DNA from: Methyloprofundus sedimenti
Lineage (GTDB): Bacteria; Pseudomonadota; Gammaproteobacteria; Methylococcales; Methylomonadaceae
Reading direction: 5' to 3'
Assembly (NCBI RefSeq): GCF_002072955.1
Contig: NZ_LPUF01000005.1
Location: 30,752-94,751, forward strand
Length of the DNA stretch: 64,000 nt
Shown here: positions 20,987-32,248 of the stretch, in pieces
Position numbering within the stretch: position 1 is the stretch's first letter
How the letters are laid out: each line of letters starts with the position of its first letter
Made by a program: the position numbers and the translations under genes
Notes under the pieces: generated by a model
What the model was told of the DNA's origin: nothing
Databases searched by the model: none
The model's input: only the letters and a program-made list of their open reading frames with translations

Positions 20987-23080
20987 GTGCCGCGTGTAAC
21001 ACCGATTGAAAAATATCGGAATATAGGGATTATGGCTCATATCGATGCGGGTAAAACCACAACGACAGAGCGAATTTTATACTATACAGGCGTTTCTCAT
21101 AAAATGGGAGAGGTTCATGATGGCTCAGCTGTTATGGACTGGATGGAGCAAGAACAGGAAAGGGGTATTACCATCACCTCAGCAGCAACGACCTGTTTCT
21201 GGTCTGGCATGGAAAATCAGTACGATAAGCATCGTATCAATATTATTGATACGCCAGGACACGTAGATTTTACAATTGAAGTTGAGCGCTCACTGAGGGT
21301 TCTTGATGGAGCTTGTGCGGTATTTTGTGCTGTTGGTGGCGTAGAGCCACAGTCAGAAACGGTTTGGCGTCAAGCTAATAAATACAAGGTTCCTAGAATA
21401 GTTTTCGTCAATAAGATGGATCGTTCAGGGGCTGATTATTTTAGAGTTATAAAGCAAATTGCTACTCGCCTATCAGGCAATCCAGTACTTATGCAGATTC
21501 CGGTGGGTTCAGAGGATGAATTTACTGGCATTGTTGATTTGCTGAAAATGAAAGCCATATATTGGGAAGATGCCAATATGGGGATGACGTTTCGCGAGGA
21601 AGCTATTCCTGTTGCTTTGATAGGTGCGGCTGAAGAGTGGCGCGAAAAATTAATCGAAGCTGCGGCCGAGGCTAATGATGAGTTGATGGAGAAGTACCTT
21701 GAAGAAGGTGATTTATCCATAGACGAGGTTAAGCTAGGTATTAGAATAAGAACAATTGCCAGTGAGATTTCACCGGTATACTGCGGATCAGCCTTTAAAA
21801 ATAAAGGTGTTCAAACTGTACTTGATGGAGTACTGGATTTTCTACCTTCCCCGCTTGATGTTAAAGCCATCTCGGGAGAGTTGAAGGATGGTAGTCTTGC
21901 GGAAAGGCATGCGTCGGATGAAGAGCCTTTTGCGGCTTTGGCTTTTAAAATTGCAACAGACCCTTTCGTAGGTTCCTTAACTTTTTTCAGGGTATATTCC
22001 GGTGTGCTGGCATCAGGTAGCGTTGTCTATAATGTCCTTAAAGGTAAACGCGAGCGAGTTGGCCGGTTGTTGCAGATGCACGCGAATAGCAGGGAGGATG
22101 TCTCTGAGGTTAGGGCTGGCGATATAGCCGCTGCCGTAGGCTTCAAAGATGTAACGACAGGCGAAACTTTATGCGCAGAAAATGCGCAGATAATTCTGGA
22201 AAAAATGGATTTTCCGGAGCCGGTTATTTCTGTAGCTGTTGAGGCTAGAACAAAAGCTGATCAAGACAAGATGTCTGAGGCTTTGGCTCGATTAATGAAA
22301 GAAGATCCTTCTTTTCGGGTGGTAACGGATGAGGAGTCAGGGCAGGTTATAATCTCCGGGATGGGAGAATTACATCTTGAGATTTTAGTGGATCGTATGC
22401 GTAGAGAGTTTGCCGTCGATCTGAATGTTGGTTCGCCACAGGTTTCTTATCGTGAAGCAATTAAGCAGGTGACTGAGCAGGAAGGGAAGTTTATTCGGCA
22501 GTCTGGTGGTAAGGGACAGTATGGCCATGTAATTATTAGGCTAGAACCAGTGGAAATAGGTTCTGGCTATTCTTTTATCAATGCAGTAACGGGTGGCACG
22601 GTTCCAAAGGAATTTATACCTGCTATTGATAAAGGAATACAAGAGCAAATGAAAAACGGTGTCTTGGCGGGTTATCCAGTCGTAGACGTAAAGGTGACCT
22701 TGCTCGATGGTTCTTACCATGAAGTAGACTCAAATGAAATGGCTTTTTCCATTGCGGGATCTATGGCCTTTCGAGATGGTACAAAGCAGGCTAAGCCTGT
22801 ATTGCTAGAACCAGTAATGAAAGTAGAGATCGTGACTCCCGAGGAATATATGGGGGATGTGGTAGGAGATGTAAATAGGCGTAGAGGTATAGTTCTAGGG
22901 ATGGAAGATACGTCAACAGGTAAGACAATTAACTGCGAAGTGCCGTTAGCTGAAATGTTTGGTTATGCAACTGACCTGCGTTCAGCAACTCAAGGGCGTG
23001 CTACTTACAGTATGCAATTTGAAAAATATAATGAGACACCTGCGAAAATAGCAGCTGCAATTATTCAAAAAACTTCATAA
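20987..23080 (+). CDS. fusA: Elongation factor G
   Basis: 697 residues from a GTG start ([14 protein letters not shown]). EF-G drives translocation and, with RRF, ribosome recycling. G1 is AHIDAGKT, G2 [15 protein letters not shown]3 DTPGHVDF and G4 NKMD. Domain IV carries [10 protein letters not shown], and the C-terminal domain [15 protein letters not shown] with [15 protein letters not shown]. It stands 17 bases after rpsG and 28 before the second tuf copy. Confidence 0.97.
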   Translation: MPRVTPIEKYRNIGIMAHIDAGKTTTTERILYYTGVSHKMGEVHDGSAVMDWMEQEQERGITITSAATTCFWSGMENQYDKHRINIIDTPGHVDFTIEVERSLRVLDGACAVFCAVGGVEPQSETVWRQANKYKVPRIVFVNKMDRSGADYFRVIKQIATRLSGNPVLMQIPVGSEDEFTGIVDLLKMKAIYWEDANMGMTFREEAIPVALIGAAEEWREKLIEAAAEANDELMEKYLEEGDLSIDEVKLGIRIRTIASEISPVYCGSAFKNKGVQTVLDGVLDFLPSPLDVKAISGELKDGSLAERHASDEEPFAALAFKIATDPFVGSLTFFRVYSGVLASGSVVYNVLKGKRERVGRLLQMHANSREDVSEVRAGDIAAAVGFKDVTTGETLCAENAQIILEKMDFPEPVISVAVEARTKADQDKMSEALARLMKEDPSFRVVTDEESGQVIISGMGELHLEILVDRMRREFAVDLNVGSPQVSYREAIKQVTEQEGKFIRQSGGKGQYGHVIIRLEPVEIGSGYSFINAVTGGTVPKEFIPAIDKGIQEQMKNGVLAGYPVVDVKVTLLDGSYHEVDSNEMAFSIAGSMAFRDGTKQAKPVLLEPVMKVEIVTPEEYMGDVVGDVNRRRGIVLGMEDTSTGKTINCEVPLAEMFGYATDLRSATQGRATYSMQFEKYNETPAKIAAAIIQKTS

Positions 23081-23108
23081 GAATTGAATTTAACAAAGGT
23101 ATGGGCTA

Positions 23109-24332
23109 ATGGCTAAAGAAAAATTTGAACGTAATAAACCACATGTAAACGTAGGCACAATCGGTCACGTTGATCACGGAAAAACGACGCTAACAGCTGC
23201 ATTAACGAAAGTTATGGCGGAATTACAGGGTGGTGGTATAGTCAAGGCGTTTGATCAAATTGACAATGCGCCAGAAGAGCGTGAACGTGGTATTACAATT
23301 GCAACATCACACGTAGAATATGAATCAAAAACGCGTCACTATGCGCATGTAGACTGTCCAGGTCACGCGGATTATGTAAAAAACATGATTACTGGTGCTG
23401 CGCAAATGGATGGTGCTATTCTGGTGTGTGGTGCAACTGATGGCCCTATGCCGCAAACAAGAGAGCATATCCTGCTATCAAGACAAGTAGGTGTGCCATA
23501 TATCGTTGTATTTCTGAACAAAGCTGACATCCTTGCTGATGACTGCGGTGGATTAGGAACAGAAGAATATAACGAAATGATCGAATTAGTTGAAATGGAG
23601 CTTCGTGAGTTATTAGACTTATATGAATTTCCTGGTGATGATACACCCATTATAGTTGGATCAGCATTAAAAGCATTAGAAGGTGATACAAGCGAAGTAG
23701 GCATGCCTTCCGTCATTAAATTAGTTGAAGCGCTGGATACCTATATTCCAGAGCCCGTAAGAGCAACTGAAGGGTCATTCTTAATGCCTATTGAAGATGT
23801 ATTTTCAATCTCAGGTCGCGGAACAGTGGTAACGGGACGTGTAGAGCGGGGTATTGTTAAGGTTGGGGAAGAGATCGAAATCGTAGGCATCAAGCCAACA
23901 GTAAAAACGACCTGTACAGGTGTTGAAATGTTTCGTAAGCTTCTAGATCGTGGGGAAGCGGGCGATAACGTGGGTATCCTGTTAAGAGGAACAAAGCGTG
24001 AAGATGTTGAGCGTGGCCAGGTACTGGCACATGTAGGCTCAATTAAGCCACACACAAGATTCTCGGCAGAAATATACGTATTGTCGAAAGATGAAGGTGG
24101 TCGTCATACGCCATTTTTTAATGGATATCGTCCACAGTTCTACTTCAGAACAACCGATGTAACCGGCGCTGTTGAATTGCCAGAAGGAACAGAAATGGTA
24201 ATGCCTGGAGATAACGTATCAGTAGAAGTAACCTTGATCGCACCAATTGCGATGGAAGAAGGGTTACGTTTTGCGATCCGTGAAGGTGGTCGTACAGTGG
24301 GTGCGGGTGTTGTTGCAAAAATCATTGAGTAA
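23109..24332 (+). CDS. tufA: Elongation factor Tu, copy 2
   Basis: 407 residues, the str-operon copy. It has the same G motifs and the same insertion after NKAD (141-157) as copy 1, and three residue differences from it. At the DNA level the two copies are identical over long tracts (for example 23361-23740 here against 6917-7296), while differences fall in short clusters, as expected of gene conversion. It is followed after only five bases by rpsJ, so str and S10 genes form one transcription unit. Confidence 0.97.
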   Translation: MAKEKFERNKPHVNVGTIGHVDHGKTTLTAALTKVMAELQGGGIVKAFDQIDNAPEERERGITIATSHVEYESKTRHYAHVDCPGHADYVKNMITGAAQMDGAILVCGATDGPMPQTREHILLSRQVGVPYIVVFLNKADILADDCGGLGTEEYNEMIELVEMELRELLDLYEFPGDDTPIIVGSALKALEGDTSEVGMPSVIKLVEALDTYIPEPVRATEGSFLMPIEDVFSISGRGTVVTGRVERGIVKVGEEIEIVGIKPTVKTTCTGVEMFRKLLDRGEAGDNVGILLRGTKREDVERGQVLAHVGSIKPHTRFSAEIYVLSKDEGGRHTPFFNGYRPQFYFRTTDVTGAVELPEGTEMVMPGDNVSVEVTLIAPIAMEEGLRFAIREGGRTVGAGVVAKIIE

Positions 24333-24337
24333 TAAAT

Positions 24338-24649
24338 ATGTCAAGTCAAACAATTAGAATAAGCCTGAAAGCATTTGATCATAAACTTATTGATCAGTCA
24401 GCGGGTGAAATTGTTGAAACAGCAAAAAGAACTGGTGCTCAAGTAAAAGGACCGATTCCGCTACCAACAAAACATGAACGTTTTACAATTCTAACTTCAC
24501 CGCATGTAAACAAAGATGCACGTGATCAATATGAATTGAGAACATACAAGCGTCTGCTCGATATTATCGAGCCGACCGATAAGACAGTTGATACGCTAAT
24601 GAAGTTAGATTTAGCGGCTGGTGTCGACGTTAAAATAAAGCTTATTTAA
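24338..24649 (+). CDS. rpsJ: 30S ribosomal protein S10 (NusE)
   Basis: 103 residues beginning [19 protein letters not shown]10 is a 30S head protein and, as NusE, pairs with NusB on boxA RNA in antitermination; a boxA is present in the rrn leader at 63595. [28 protein letters not shown] is the assembly loop region. It starts five bases after tufA, leaving no space for the long S10 leader through which L4 controls this operon in E. coli. Confidence 0.97.
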   Translation: MSSQTIRISLKAFDHKLIDQSAGEIVETAKRTGAQVKGPIPLPTKHERFTILTSPHVNKDARDQYELRTYKRLLDIIEPTDKTVDTLMKLDLAAGVDVKIKLI

Positions 24650-24674
24650 GCTTGAGAAGTTTGAGGGTTTACTT

Positions 24675-25325
24675 ATGTCATTAGGTCTAATTGGTCGTAA
24701 ATGTGGTATGACGCGTGTCTTTACGGAAGATGGTGTGTCAATACCTGTTTCAGTTGTACAAATAGATTCAAATAGAGTTTCCCAGCTTAAAGGGCTGGAA
24801 GCAGATGGTTACCGTGCAGTGCAAGTTGCAGCAGGTGAAAAAAAATCGTCAAAAGTTGATAAGGCGATGGCTGGTCATTATGCAGCAGCAAATATGACGG
24901 CAGGTCGTGGTTTATGGGAATTCAGACTAAAAGAAGGTGAGGGCGAGGATCTTGAAGTAGGATCTGAGCTCACAGTTGGTCTTTTTGTCGATGGTCAAGT
25001 TATTGATGTGCAAGGGACTAGTATCGGTAAAGGTTTTCAAGGTGGTGTAAAACGTCATAATTTTGGTATGCAGGATGCAACTCACGGTAACTCGTTATCT
25101 CATAGATCAAATGGTTCTATTGGTATGTGTCAAACACCAGGCAGAGTATTCAAGGGAAAGAAAATGTCTGGTCATATGGGTGCTGCAACAGTTACTACAC
25201 AAAACCTGACTATTCATTCCATTGATACTGAAAGAAATCTTATATTGGTTAAAGGTGCGATTCCTGGTGCTAAAGGCGGTGATGTAATATTAACGCCAGC
25301 AGTAAAGAAAAAAAATAAAGGATAG
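24675..25325 (+). CDS. rplC: 50S ribosomal protein L3
   Basis: 216 residues. L3 starts 50S assembly and reaches toward the peptidyl transferase centre. [11 protein letters not shown] opens the protein, and the loop with [15 protein letters not shown] and [19 protein letters not shown] includes the Gln that PrmB methylates in E. coli. The end is [20 protein letters not shown]. It is 25 bases after rpsJ in the S10 gene order. Confidence 0.97.
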   Translation: MSLGLIGRKCGMTRVFTEDGVSIPVSVVQIDSNRVSQLKGLEADGYRAVQVAAGEKKSSKVDKAMAGHYAAANMTAGRGLWEFRLKEGEGEDLEVGSELTVGLFVDGQVIDVQGTSIGKGFQGGVKRHNFGMQDATHGNSLSHRSNGSIGMCQTPGRVFKGKKMSGHMGAATVTTQNLTIHSIDTERNLILVKGAIPGAKGGDVILTPAVKKKNKG

Positions 25326-25328
25326 GAC

Positions 25329-25949
25329 ATGAGTGTCAAAATACCAGCACTGAATAGTGCAGACTCTGCGGGTGAAGTAGAGGTTAGTGCAGATGTTTTT
25401 GGACGTGAATTTAATGAAGCTCTGATTCATCAGTTAGCTACAAAGGCCATGGCTGGTCAGCGTTCCGGAACAAAAGCACAAAAAAATAGGGCTGCCGTTA
25501 GTGGTGGTGGAGCTAAGCCTTGGAAACAAAAAGGTGCGGGTCGTGCAAGATCTGGTACAATACGAAGTCCACTTTGGAGAGGCGGTGGTACGACTTTCGC
25601 AGCGCAGCCAAGATCTTTTGATCAGAAGCTAAATAAAAAGATGTATCGCGCAGGAATTCGTTCAATTTTATCTGAATTGCTACGCCAGAATCGTTTGGTA
25701 GTTAGTTCTGATATTATGCCTTCGACTCCAAAAACAAAAGAGTTAGTTGCAAAATTGAAAGACTTAAGCAAGAGTCGGGTTTTAATTATTGCGGATGAGT
25801 TAACTGAGAATATCTACTTATCTTCAAGGAATGTTGCAAACCTAGAAATCACAACTGCAAACGAACTTGATCCTGTTATGTTAATTGCTGCGGATAGTGT
25901 TATTGCTACACCTGCAGCGTTGAAAGTAATTGAGGCGCAGTTATCATGA
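25329..25949 (+). CDS. rplD: 50S ribosomal protein L4
   Basis: 206 residues. L4 lines the nascent-peptide tunnel. The extended loop AAVSGGGAKPWKQKGAGRAR and SPLWRGGGTTFAAQPRS (the macrolide-affecting region) are visible. In E. coli free L4 attenuates and represses its operon through the S10 leader; that leader is not accommodated here. The last bases overlap the rplW start (ATGA). Confidence 0.97.
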   Translation: MSVKIPALNSADSAGEVEVSADVFGREFNEALIHQLATKAMAGQRSGTKAQKNRAAVSGGGAKPWKQKGAGRARSGTIRSPLWRGGGTTFAAQPRSFDQKLNKKMYRAGIRSILSELLRQNRLVVSSDIMPSTPKTKELVAKLKDLSKSRVLIIADELTENIYLSSRNVANLEITTANELDPVMLIAADSVIATPAALKVIEAQLS

Positions 25950-26242
25950 GTGTAGAGTTTAATCTTTCAAATATTATAAAAGCACCGGTCGTATCTGAAA
26001 AGAGCACTGTTGCAGCAGAGAAAGACAATAGATTTGTGTTTAAAGTAGCAAATCAGGCGACAAAATTACAAGTGAAAAAGTCTGTGGAATTGATGTTTAA
26101 TGTTGAGGTTGAGAAAGTACAACTATTAAATGTTAAAGGTAAAACCAAGAGATTTGGTCGCTTTATGGGCAAGAGATCGGACTGGAAAAAAGCATATGTT
26201 AAGCTTAAGCCAGGGCATGATATTGATTTCTCAGCAGCATAA
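25946..26242 (+). CDS. rplW: 50S ribosomal protein L23
   Basis: 98 residues. L23 lies at the tunnel exit and is the docking site for trigger factor and SRP. IIKAPVVSEKSTVAAEKDNRF and the C-terminal VKGKTKRFGRFMGKRSDWKK loop are typical. The ATG overlaps the rplD stop by four bases, so its translation is coupled to L4. Confidence 0.97.
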   Translation: MSVEFNLSNIIKAPVVSEKSTVAAEKDNRFVFKVANQATKLQVKKSVELMFNVEVEKVQLLNVKGKTKRFGRFMGKRSDWKKAYVKLKPGHDIDFSAA

Positions 26243-26275
26243 CTGAAAGTAAAAGAATATAAAACGGTAGGGTAA

Positions 26276-27103
26276 ATGGCTATTGTAAAATCAAAACCGA
26301 CATCGCCAGGTTCTAGGTTTGTCGTAAGAATAAAGCATGATGATTTACATAAAGGTAAACCACATGCGGCTTTACTAAGCAAAAAAAGTAAGAGTGGTGG
26401 GCGTAATAACAATGGACGCATTACTACTCGTCATATCGGTGGCGGGCATAAGCAAAGCTACCGTATTATAGATTTTAAACGTAATAAGATGGATATTCCC
26501 GCTGTTGTAGAGCGTCTGGAGTATGATCCGAATAGAACGGCTAATATTGCTCTCGTCTTATATAAAGACGGCGAGCGTAAATATGTTATTGCGCCTAAAG
26601 GTGTGACAGCTGGGCAAGAAATAATTTCTTCAGAGAATGCGCCTGTTAAGCCAGGTAATTGTATGCCTCTGCGTAATATTCCTTTAGGTTCTGTGATTCA
26701 TTGTGTTGAACTTAAGCCTGGAAAAGGCGCACAAATGGCACGTAGCGCTGGAACATCTGCGCAGCTAATTGCTAAAGAAGGCGGGCATGTTACTTTACGT
26801 TTGCGTTCGGGCGAAATGCGTAAAGTATTGGCCGATTGTAAGGCAGTTATTGGTGAAGTTTCAAATTCGGAGCATAACCTAAGGTCACTTGGTAAAGCTG
26901 GGGCAACAAGATGGCGCGGAGTGCGTCCTACTGTTCGTGGTGTTGTAATGAATCCTGTAGATCATCCACACGGTGGTGGTGAAGGAAGAACATCCGGTGG
27001 TAGACATCCTGTTTCTCCTTGGGGCATGCCAACCAAAGGTTATAAAACCAGAAAAAATAAGCGTACTGACAAGATGATTGTTAGGCGTCGTAACAAGCGT
27101 TAG
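26276..27103 (+). CDS. rplB: 50S ribosomal protein L2
   Basis: 275 residues. L2 is needed for subunit joining and peptidyl transfer. [19 protein letters not shown] and the highly conserved [20 protein letters not shown], which contains the essential His near the peptidyl transferase centre, identify it. It follows rplW by 33 bases. Confidence 0.98.
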   Translation: MAIVKSKPTSPGSRFVVRIKHDDLHKGKPHAALLSKKSKSGGRNNNGRITTRHIGGGHKQSYRIIDFKRNKMDIPAVVERLEYDPNRTANIALVLYKDGERKYVIAPKGVTAGQEIISSENAPVKPGNCMPLRNIPLGSVIHCVELKPGKGAQMARSAGTSAQLIAKEGGHVTLRLRSGEMRKVLADCKAVIGEVSNSEHNLRSLGKAGATRWRGVRPTVRGVVMNPVDHPHGGGEGRTSGGRHPVSPWGMPTKGYKTRKNKRTDKMIVRRRNKR

Positions 27104-27118
27104 AGAGGAATTAATAAA

Positions 27119-27391
27119 GTGCCACGTTCAATTAAAAAAGGTCCTTTTATTGATCATCATTTACAGAAAAAAGTGGATGATGCAGTCAGTAGCAATAGCA
27201 GGAAACCGATTAAGACTTGGTCTAGACGATCAATGATATCACCTGAAATGTTAGGCTTAACAATAGCTGTGCATAATGGTCGCCAGCATATCCCCGTGCT
27301 AGTTTCGGAAAATATGGTGGGGCATAAATTAGGTGAATTTGCGCCGACTCGTACATACAAAGGCCATTTGGCTGATAAAAAGTCAAGATAA
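27119..27391 (+). CDS. rpsS: 30S ribosomal protein S19
   Basis: 90 residues from a GTG start with GAGGAA 9 bases upstream. S19 forms a complex with S13 in the 30S head. [17 protein letters not shown] and [20 protein letters not shown] with [12 protein letters not shown] are diagnostic. Confidence 0.97.
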   Translation: MPRSIKKGPFIDHHLQKKVDDAVSSNSRKPIKTWSRRSMISPEMLGLTIAVHNGRQHIPVLVSENMVGHKLGEFAPTRTYKGHLADKKSR

Positions 27392-27400
27392 GGGTGTGTA

Positions 27401-27736
27401 ATGGAAGTTTCAGCTAAATTAAGTAATGCACCACTGTCTGCTCAAAAAGCAAGATTGGTTGCAAATCAAATCAGAGGACTAAAAGTCGAAGAGGCTTTGA
27501 ATGTATTGAAGTTCAGTACAAAAAAAGCAGCTGCGATTACTAAGAAAGTACTTGAATCAGCTATTGCGAATGCAGAGCATAATGAAAGTATAGATATTGA
27601 TGAGCTAAAAGTTTCAACTGTGTTTGTAGATGAAGCGACTACTCTAAAAAGATTTAGAGCAAGAGCTAAAGGTCGTGCAAATCAAATTTTGAAACGTACT
27701 TGTCATATTACAGTTAAAGTCGCAGAGTTCGAGTAG
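27401..27736 (+). CDS. rplV: 50S ribosomal protein L22
   Basis: 111 residues. L22 spans the large subunit and its beta hairpin helps form the tunnel constriction. [14 protein letters not shown] at the N-terminus and [21 protein letters not shown] in the hairpin are clear. It follows rpsS by nine bases. Confidence 0.97.
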   Translation: MEVSAKLSNAPLSAQKARLVANQIRGLKVEEALNVLKFSTKKAAAITKKVLESAIANAEHNESIDIDELKVSTVFVDEATTLKRFRARAKGRANQILKRTCHITVKVAEFE

Positions 27737-27746
27737 GGGCAGAGAA

Positions 27747-28421
27747 ATGGGTCAAAAAGTACATCCAACCGGAATCAGACTTGGAATAGTCAAGGATTTC
27801 ACTTCAAGATGGTATGCAGATAGCAAAGATTTTCCTGTTTTTTTGCATCAGGATTTAACCGTCCGTGACTATATTTCAAAGAAATTAGCACATGCATCTG
27901 TTAGTCGTATTCAAATAAATCGTCCTGCAAACAATGCTCATATAACAGTACATACGGCACGCCCTGGTATTGTTATTGGCAAGAAAGGCGAAGATATTGA
28001 TTTGTTACGTAAAGAAGTATCTAAAATGATGGGTATTCCTGTACAACTTAATGTTGAAGAAATCAGAAAACCGGAATTAGATGCAAAATTGGTTGCTGAA
28101 AGTATCGCTCAGCAATTAGAAAAAAGAATTATGTATCGTCGTGCTATGAAGCGAGCGGTTACGAATTCAATGCGTTTAGGTGCTGAAGGCATCAAAATCA
28201 ATCTTGGTGGTCGTTTAAACGGTGCCGAAATTGCACGTAGCGAATGGTATAGAGAAGGGCGAGTTCCTCTACATACCTTAAGAGCAGATATTGATTACGG
28301 TGTCGCTGAGGCCAATACTACTTACGGTATTATTGGTATTAAAGTCTGGATTTTTAAAGGTGAGGTTTTTAATGTAGACCCTGCTTTAGAAAATTCAGAA
28401 AAAACTAAAACTAAAAAATAG
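27747..28421 (+). CDS. rpsC: 30S ribosomal protein S3
   Basis: 224 residues. S3 lines the mRNA entry tunnel. The KH domain has [18 protein letters not shown] with the GxxG loop, and the C-terminal domain has [34 protein letters not shown] at the start is the family signature. It lies ten bases after rplV. Confidence 0.97.
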   Translation: MGQKVHPTGIRLGIVKDFTSRWYADSKDFPVFLHQDLTVRDYISKKLAHASVSRIQINRPANNAHITVHTARPGIVIGKKGEDIDLLRKEVSKMMGIPVQLNVEEIRKPELDAKLVAESIAQQLEKRIMYRRAMKRAVTNSMRLGAEGIKINLGGRLNGAEIARSEWYREGRVPLHTLRADIDYGVAEANTTYGIIGIKVWIFKGEVFNVDPALENSEKTKTKK

Positions 28422-28437
28422 GTGAAGGGAAAATATC

Positions 28438-28851
28438 ATGCTTCAACCTAAAAGAACGAAATTTCGTAAACAGCATAAATTAAGAAACACTGGTATCGCA
28501 GTTCGTGGATCATCAGTTAGCTTTGGTGAATATGGGCTTAAATCAGTTGATCGCGGTCGAATTACTGCACGTCAAATTGAAGCGGCACGTAGAGCAATAA
28601 GCAGACATTGTAAACGTGATGGAAAGATGTGGATTAGAATTTTTCCTGATAAGCCAATTACTAAAAAACCTTTAGAAGTTCGTATGGGTAAAGGTAAAGG
28701 TAGTGTTGAATACTGGATAGCTCAAATTAAGCCAGGAACAATGTTATATGAATTACAGGGTGTGCCTGAGAGTTTGGCTCGTGAAGCTTTTACCCTGGCG
28801 GCGGCAAAATTACCTGTTAAAACTAAATTTGTAGTTAGGACGGTACTGTAA
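28438..28851 (+). CDS. rplP: 50S ribosomal protein L16
   Basis: 137 residues, one more than in E. coli. L16 helps form the A-site tRNA pocket. [18 protein letters not shown] and [14 protein letters not shown] open the protein. The Arg that RoxA/YcfD hydroxylates in E. coli (Arg81) corresponds to Arg82 in [15 protein letters not shown] RoxA-type oxygenase is encoded at 40729. The stop shares a base with the rpmC ATG. Confidence 0.97.
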   Translation: MLQPKRTKFRKQHKLRNTGIAVRGSSVSFGEYGLKSVDRGRITARQIEAARRAISRHCKRDGKMWIRIFPDKPITKKPLEVRMGKGKGSVEYWIAQIKPGTMLYELQGVPESLAREAFTLAAAKLPVKTKFVVRTVL

Positions 28852-29045
28852 TGAAAGTAACTGAATTACGTCAGAAAAGTGCAGAAGAATTAAATTCAAC
28901 TCTGGTTGAACTAGGACGTGAACAATTTAATTTACGTATGCAAAAAAACACTGGGCAATTGACTAAACCTGATCAAGTAAAAAAGGTTAGAAGAAATATT
29001 GCACGTGTTCAAACAATCGTTAATGAAATGGCGAGAACAGCATAA
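28851..29045 (+). CDS. rpmC: 50S ribosomal protein L29
   Basis: 64 residues, two helices: [20 protein letters not shown] and then [21 protein letters not shown]29 lies at the tunnel exit beside L23 and contributes to the trigger-factor site. It is coupled by one-base overlaps to both neighbours (TAATG at each end). Confidence 0.96.
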   Translation: MKVTELRQKSAEELNSTLVELGREQFNLRMQKNTGQLTKPDQVKKVRRNIARVQTIVNEMARTA

Positions 29046-29305
29046 TGAGTGATAATGCAGAAAAAGCACGTACTATAACGGGTCGTGTGGTAAGTAATAA
29101 AATGGATAAAACAGTGACTGTCTTAGTAGAGCGGCTTATTAAGCATCCTGTATACGGTAAATATATTAGAAGATCTACAAAGTTATTCGCACATGATGAG
29201 AATAATCTCTGTAACGAAGGTGATGTAGTATCAATAAAATCATGTCGTCCGTATTCAAAAAATAAAACGTTTAAATTAGTTGAAGTAATCTCGAAAGTGA
29301 ACTAA
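29045..29305 (+). CDS. rpsQ: 30S ribosomal protein S17
   Basis: 86 residues. S17 is a primary 16S-binding protein of OB fold. [21 protein letters not shown] and [19 protein letters not shown] are the family motif. A 45-base gap separates it from rplN, marking the traditional S10/spc boundary, but no terminator or strong promoter is seen there, so transcription probably continues. Confidence 0.97.
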   Translation: MSDNAEKARTITGRVVSNKMDKTVTVLVERLIKHPVYGKYIRRSTKLFAHDENNLCNEGDVVSIKSCRPYSKNKTFKLVEVISKVN

Positions 29306-29350
29306 TCAACTGTTTTAAATAACTAGTAAAAGTAAATTAGGTATTAAATA

Positions 29351-29719
29351 ATGATTCAGATGCAAACTAACCTTGATGTCGCTGATAACAGCGGCGCAAA
29401 AAAGGTCATGTGTATCAAAGTTCTCGGCGGGTCGCATAGAAGGTATGCTGCGATTGGGGATATTATTAAAGTCAGCATTAAAGACGCAATCCCGCGCGGC
29501 AGAGTTAAGAAAGGCGAAGTTTATAATGCTTTAGTTGTTCGGACCAGAAAGGGTGTACGCAGAACTGATGGCTCGCTTATAAGATTTGATGGCAATGCAG
29601 CGGTTATATTAAACGCTCAACTTCAACCATTAGGCACGCGTATTTTCGGGCCTGTGACTCGTGAGTTGAGAAATGAGAAATTTATGAAAATAATTTCTCT
29701 TGCGCCAGAAGTATTGTAA
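29351..29719 (+). CDS. rplN: 50S ribosomal protein L14
   Basis: 122 residues. L14 is at the subunit interface and is the site of the silencing factor Rsf[21 protein letters not shown] and [20 protein letters not shown] identify it, with [20 protein letters not shown] at the C-terminus. It opens the spc gene order. Confidence 0.97.
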   Translation: MIQMQTNLDVADNSGAKKVMCIKVLGGSHRRYAAIGDIIKVSIKDAIPRGRVKKGEVYNALVVRTRKGVRRTDGSLIRFDGNAAVILNAQLQPLGTRIFGPVTRELRNEKFMKIISLAPEVL

Positions 29720-29730
29720 GGGTCTTAAAT

Positions 29731-30045
29731 ATGCAAAAACTTAAACAAGGTGACGAAGTCATCGTTCTTATCGGAAAAGATAAGGGCAAACGAGGACGGA
29801 TCAGCAAATTCTTAAAAGAAAAGATTTTGGTTGAAGGTGTTAATCAAGTTAAAAAACATCAAAAGCCAAATCCTAACGCTGGTGTTCAAGGTGGCATAAT
29901 TGAAAAAGAAATGCCCATCCATAAATCAAATGTTGCGCTTTACAACCCTGCTGCCAAGGCTGCAGATAAAGTAGGCTTTAAAACATTGGAAGATGGCAGG
30001 AAAGTCCGTTATTTTAAATCTAATAATGAAATTATTGATGTGTAG
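29731..30045 (+). CDS. rplX: 50S ribosomal protein L24
   Basis: 104 residues. L24 is one of two assembly initiators of the 50S subunit. The KOW motif is [38 protein letters not shown] follows. It is 11 bases after rplN and 8 before rplE. Confidence 0.97.
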   Translation: MQKLKQGDEVIVLIGKDKGKRGRISKFLKEKILVEGVNQVKKHQKPNPNAGVQGGIIEKEMPIHKSNVALYNPAAKAADKVGFKTLEDGRKVRYFKSNNEIIDV

Positions 30046-30053
30046 GTATAATC

Positions 30054-30593
30054 ATGGCTAGATTACAAGAAGATTATAAACAAAAAGTATTGCCTGCATT
30101 GATGGAAGAGTTCAAATACACATCAATAATGCAAGCTCCGAAAATAACTAAAATTACTTTAAACATGGGTTTAGGTGAGGCTGTTGCGGACAAAAAAGTT
30201 GTCCAGGCTGCACTGAGCGATATGGAAAAAATTAGTGGTCAAAAACCTGTTGTTACATTGTCACGCAAATCCATAGCGGGTTTCAAAATACGTGATGATA
30301 TGCCAATTGGCTGCAAAGTAACACTTAGGTCTGACAAGATGTATGAATTCCTTGACCGCTTAATTAGTATAGCGATTCCCAGAATTCGCGATTTTAGAGG
30401 TTTAAGTCCTAAAAGCTTTGATGGTCGTGGTAACTATAGTATGGGTGTAACCGAGCAAATTATCTTTCCTGAAATTGATTACGATAAGATCGATACTTTG
30501 CGTGGTATGGACATTTGTATCACTACAACCGCTACAACAAACGAAGAAGGTTTGGCTTTGTTGAAGCAGTTTAACTTTCCATTTAAGAGCTGA
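30054..30593 (+). CDS. rplE: 50S ribosomal protein L5
   Basis: 179 residues. L5 binds 5S rRNA and touches P-site t[43 protein letters not shown] sequence and [21 protein letters not shown] are typical. In E. coli S8 represses spc translation at the rplE start; I see no clear copy of that hairpin in the nine-base gap plus early codons. Confidence 0.97.
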   Translation: MARLQEDYKQKVLPALMEEFKYTSIMQAPKITKITLNMGLGEAVADKKVVQAALSDMEKISGQKPVVTLSRKSIAGFKIRDDMPIGCKVTLRSDKMYEFLDRLISIAIPRIRDFRGLSPKSFDGRGNYSMGVTEQIIFPEIDYDKIDTLRGMDICITTTATTNEEGLALLKQFNFPFKS

Positions 30594-30598
30594 CCAAT

Positions 30599-30904
30599 AT
30601 GGCTAAAAAATCAATGATAGCTCGTGAACAAAAGCGAGTTAAACTGGTAAAACAGTATGAAGCAAAAAGAGCTTCTTTAAAAGAAATCATACGAGATCCA
30701 AATGCTTCAATTCAAGATAAGGATGAAGCTAGTCTAGCATTGCAAAAGTTGCCCAGAGATTCAAGTGCAGCCCGATTGCGTAACAGATGCAATATTACCG
30801 GCCGTCCTCATGGTTTTTATCGCAAATTTGGCCTAAGTAGAAACAAGCTTAGAGAAGCCACTATGCGTGGGGATGTACCAGGCTTAACAAAAGCCAGCTG
30901 GTAA
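30599..30904 (+). CDS. rpsN: 30S ribosomal protein S14 (zinc-free form)
   Basis: 101 residues, the long form lacking the CxxC zinc pairs. [19 protein letters not shown] opens it and [20 protein letters not shown] with PGLTKASW closes it. It needs no zinc, unlike the short S14 of Gram-positives. It follows rplE by five bases. Confidence 0.97.
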   Translation: MAKKSMIAREQKRVKLVKQYEAKRASLKEIIRDPNASIQDKDEASLALQKLPRDSSAARLRNRCNITGRPHGFYRKFGLSRNKLREATMRGDVPGLTKASW

Positions 30905-30931
30905 TCGACTAGTTAGAATTGGAGAAAAAAT

Positions 30932-31327
30932 ATGAGCATGACAGATCCAGTTGCAGACATGCTTACCCGCATCAGAAATGGGCAGTCTGCAGGAAAAATA
31001 ATCGTTAATATGCCGTCTTCTAAACTTAAAGTTGCAATTGCACAAGTTTTGAAGGACGAAGGTTATATTAATAACTACTCTACAGAGACTACGGGTACTC
31101 ACGTATCAATGTCAGTAGAATTAAAATATTACAAAGGTAAACCCGTAATTGAAAAGGTAAAGCGTATAAGCAGGCCTGGTTTACGTGTGTACAAGTCAAA
31201 AGATGAATTACCGAAAGTTCTTGGTGGTTTAGGTGTTGCAATCGTATCTACTTCTAAAGGTGTTATGACTGATCGCGCGGCTCGTGCAATTGGTCATGGC
31301 GGTGAAGTACTATGTACAGTTTGTTAG
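30932..31327 (+). CDS. rpsH: 30S ribosomal protein S8
   Basis: 131 residues. S8 is a primary binder of the 16S central domain and the translational regulator of spc in E. coli. [20 protein letters not shown] and the C-terminal [20 protein letters not shown] are diagnostic. GGAGAA lies upstream of the ATG. Confidence 0.97.
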   Translation: MSMTDPVADMLTRIRNGQSAGKIIVNMPSSKLKVAIAQVLKDEGYINNYSTETTGTHVSMSVELKYYKGKPVIEKVKRISRPGLRVYKSKDELPKVLGGLGVAIVSTSKGVMTDRAARAIGHGGEVLCTVC

Positions 31328-31342
31328 GGATAGGGGAAATTT

Positions 31343-31876
31343 ATGTCTAGAATTGCAAAAAGCCCAATCACTATACCAGCTGGTGTTGAAGTTAAGGTTG
31401 ATGGTTCTACTGTTTCAGTTAAAGGCTCTAAAGGTCAGCTAAGCATGCAAAAGCATCCGTTAGTTGAATTAGGTATGTCTGAGTCTACAATTAACATGAA
31501 GTGGGATCAAAATAATAAAAAAGCGACTGCTCTTGCAGGAACGACTCGTGCTAATGTTGCGAATATGATTTTCGGAGTAACAAATGGCTTTGAAAAGAAA
31601 CTGACTCTTGTTGGTGTTGGTTATAGAGCCCAGGTTAAAGGTAAAATACTTAACTTGAGCCTAGGTTTTTCACATCCAATTGATTTTCCAATGCCAGAAG
31701 GTATTGAAATTGAAGCGCTAAGTCAAACCGATATAGTTGTAAAAGGGATAGATAAGCAACTTGTTGGTGCAGTATCTGCGGATATAAGAGCGTATAGGCC
31801 TCCTGAGCCTTATAAAGGTAAAGGTGTTAAGTATGCTGATGAGCATATTGTTAGAAAAGACGCTAAGAAAAAATAG
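31343..31876 (+). CDS. rplF: 50S ribosomal protein L6
   Basis: 177 residues with the duplicated L6 fold. SRIAKSPITIPAGVEVKVDG and the C-terminal GADIRAYRPPEPYKGKGVKY-like stretch identify it. L6 contacts the sarcin-ricin loop area where elongation factors dock. It is 15 bases after rpsH. Confidence 0.97.
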   Translation: MSRIAKSPITIPAGVEVKVDGSTVSVKGSKGQLSMQKHPLVELGMSESTINMKWDQNNKKATALAGTTRANVANMIFGVTNGFEKKLTLVGVGYRAQVKGKILNLSLGFSHPIDFPMPEGIEIEALSQTDIVVKGIDKQLVGAVSADIRAYRPPEPYKGKGVKYADEHIVRKDAKKK

Positions 31877-31885
31877 GCTAACAAA

Positions 31886-32239
31886 ATGAATAAAAAAGCA
31901 TCTCGAATGAAAAGAGCACTTAAACTAAGATCCAATATTAAAAGATTGGGTACTAATCGTTTATCAGTGCATAAAACATCGAAACATATATATGCTCAGG
32001 TAATTACTGAGAATGGAACTGTTACAGTAGCTAGCGCCTCTACTACTCAAGCTGATATTAAATCAGCTGTAAAGAGTACTGGTAATATTGAATCAGCGGT
32101 TTTAGTAGGTAAGGCAGTAGCTGATAAAGCAATCGCTGCAGGAATTACTGAAGTAACTTTTGATCGTTCTGGTTTTAAATATCATGGCCGTGTAAAAGCA
32201 TTAGCTGATGCTGCTCGCGAAGCTGGCTTGAAGTTCTAG
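31886..32239 (+). CDS. rplR: 50S ribosomal protein L18
   Basis: 117 residues. L18 joins 5S rRNA to the 23S r[23 protein letters not shown] in the N-terminal basic region and [20 protein letters not shown] at the end are typical. It follows rplF by nine bases. Confidence 0.97.
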   Translation: MNKKASRMKRALKLRSNIKRLGTNRLSVHKTSKHIYAQVITENGTVTVASASTTQADIKSAVKSTGNIESAVLVGKAVADKAIAAGITEVTFDRSGFKYHGRVKALADAAREAGLKF

Positions 32240-32248
32240 GGGATAATA

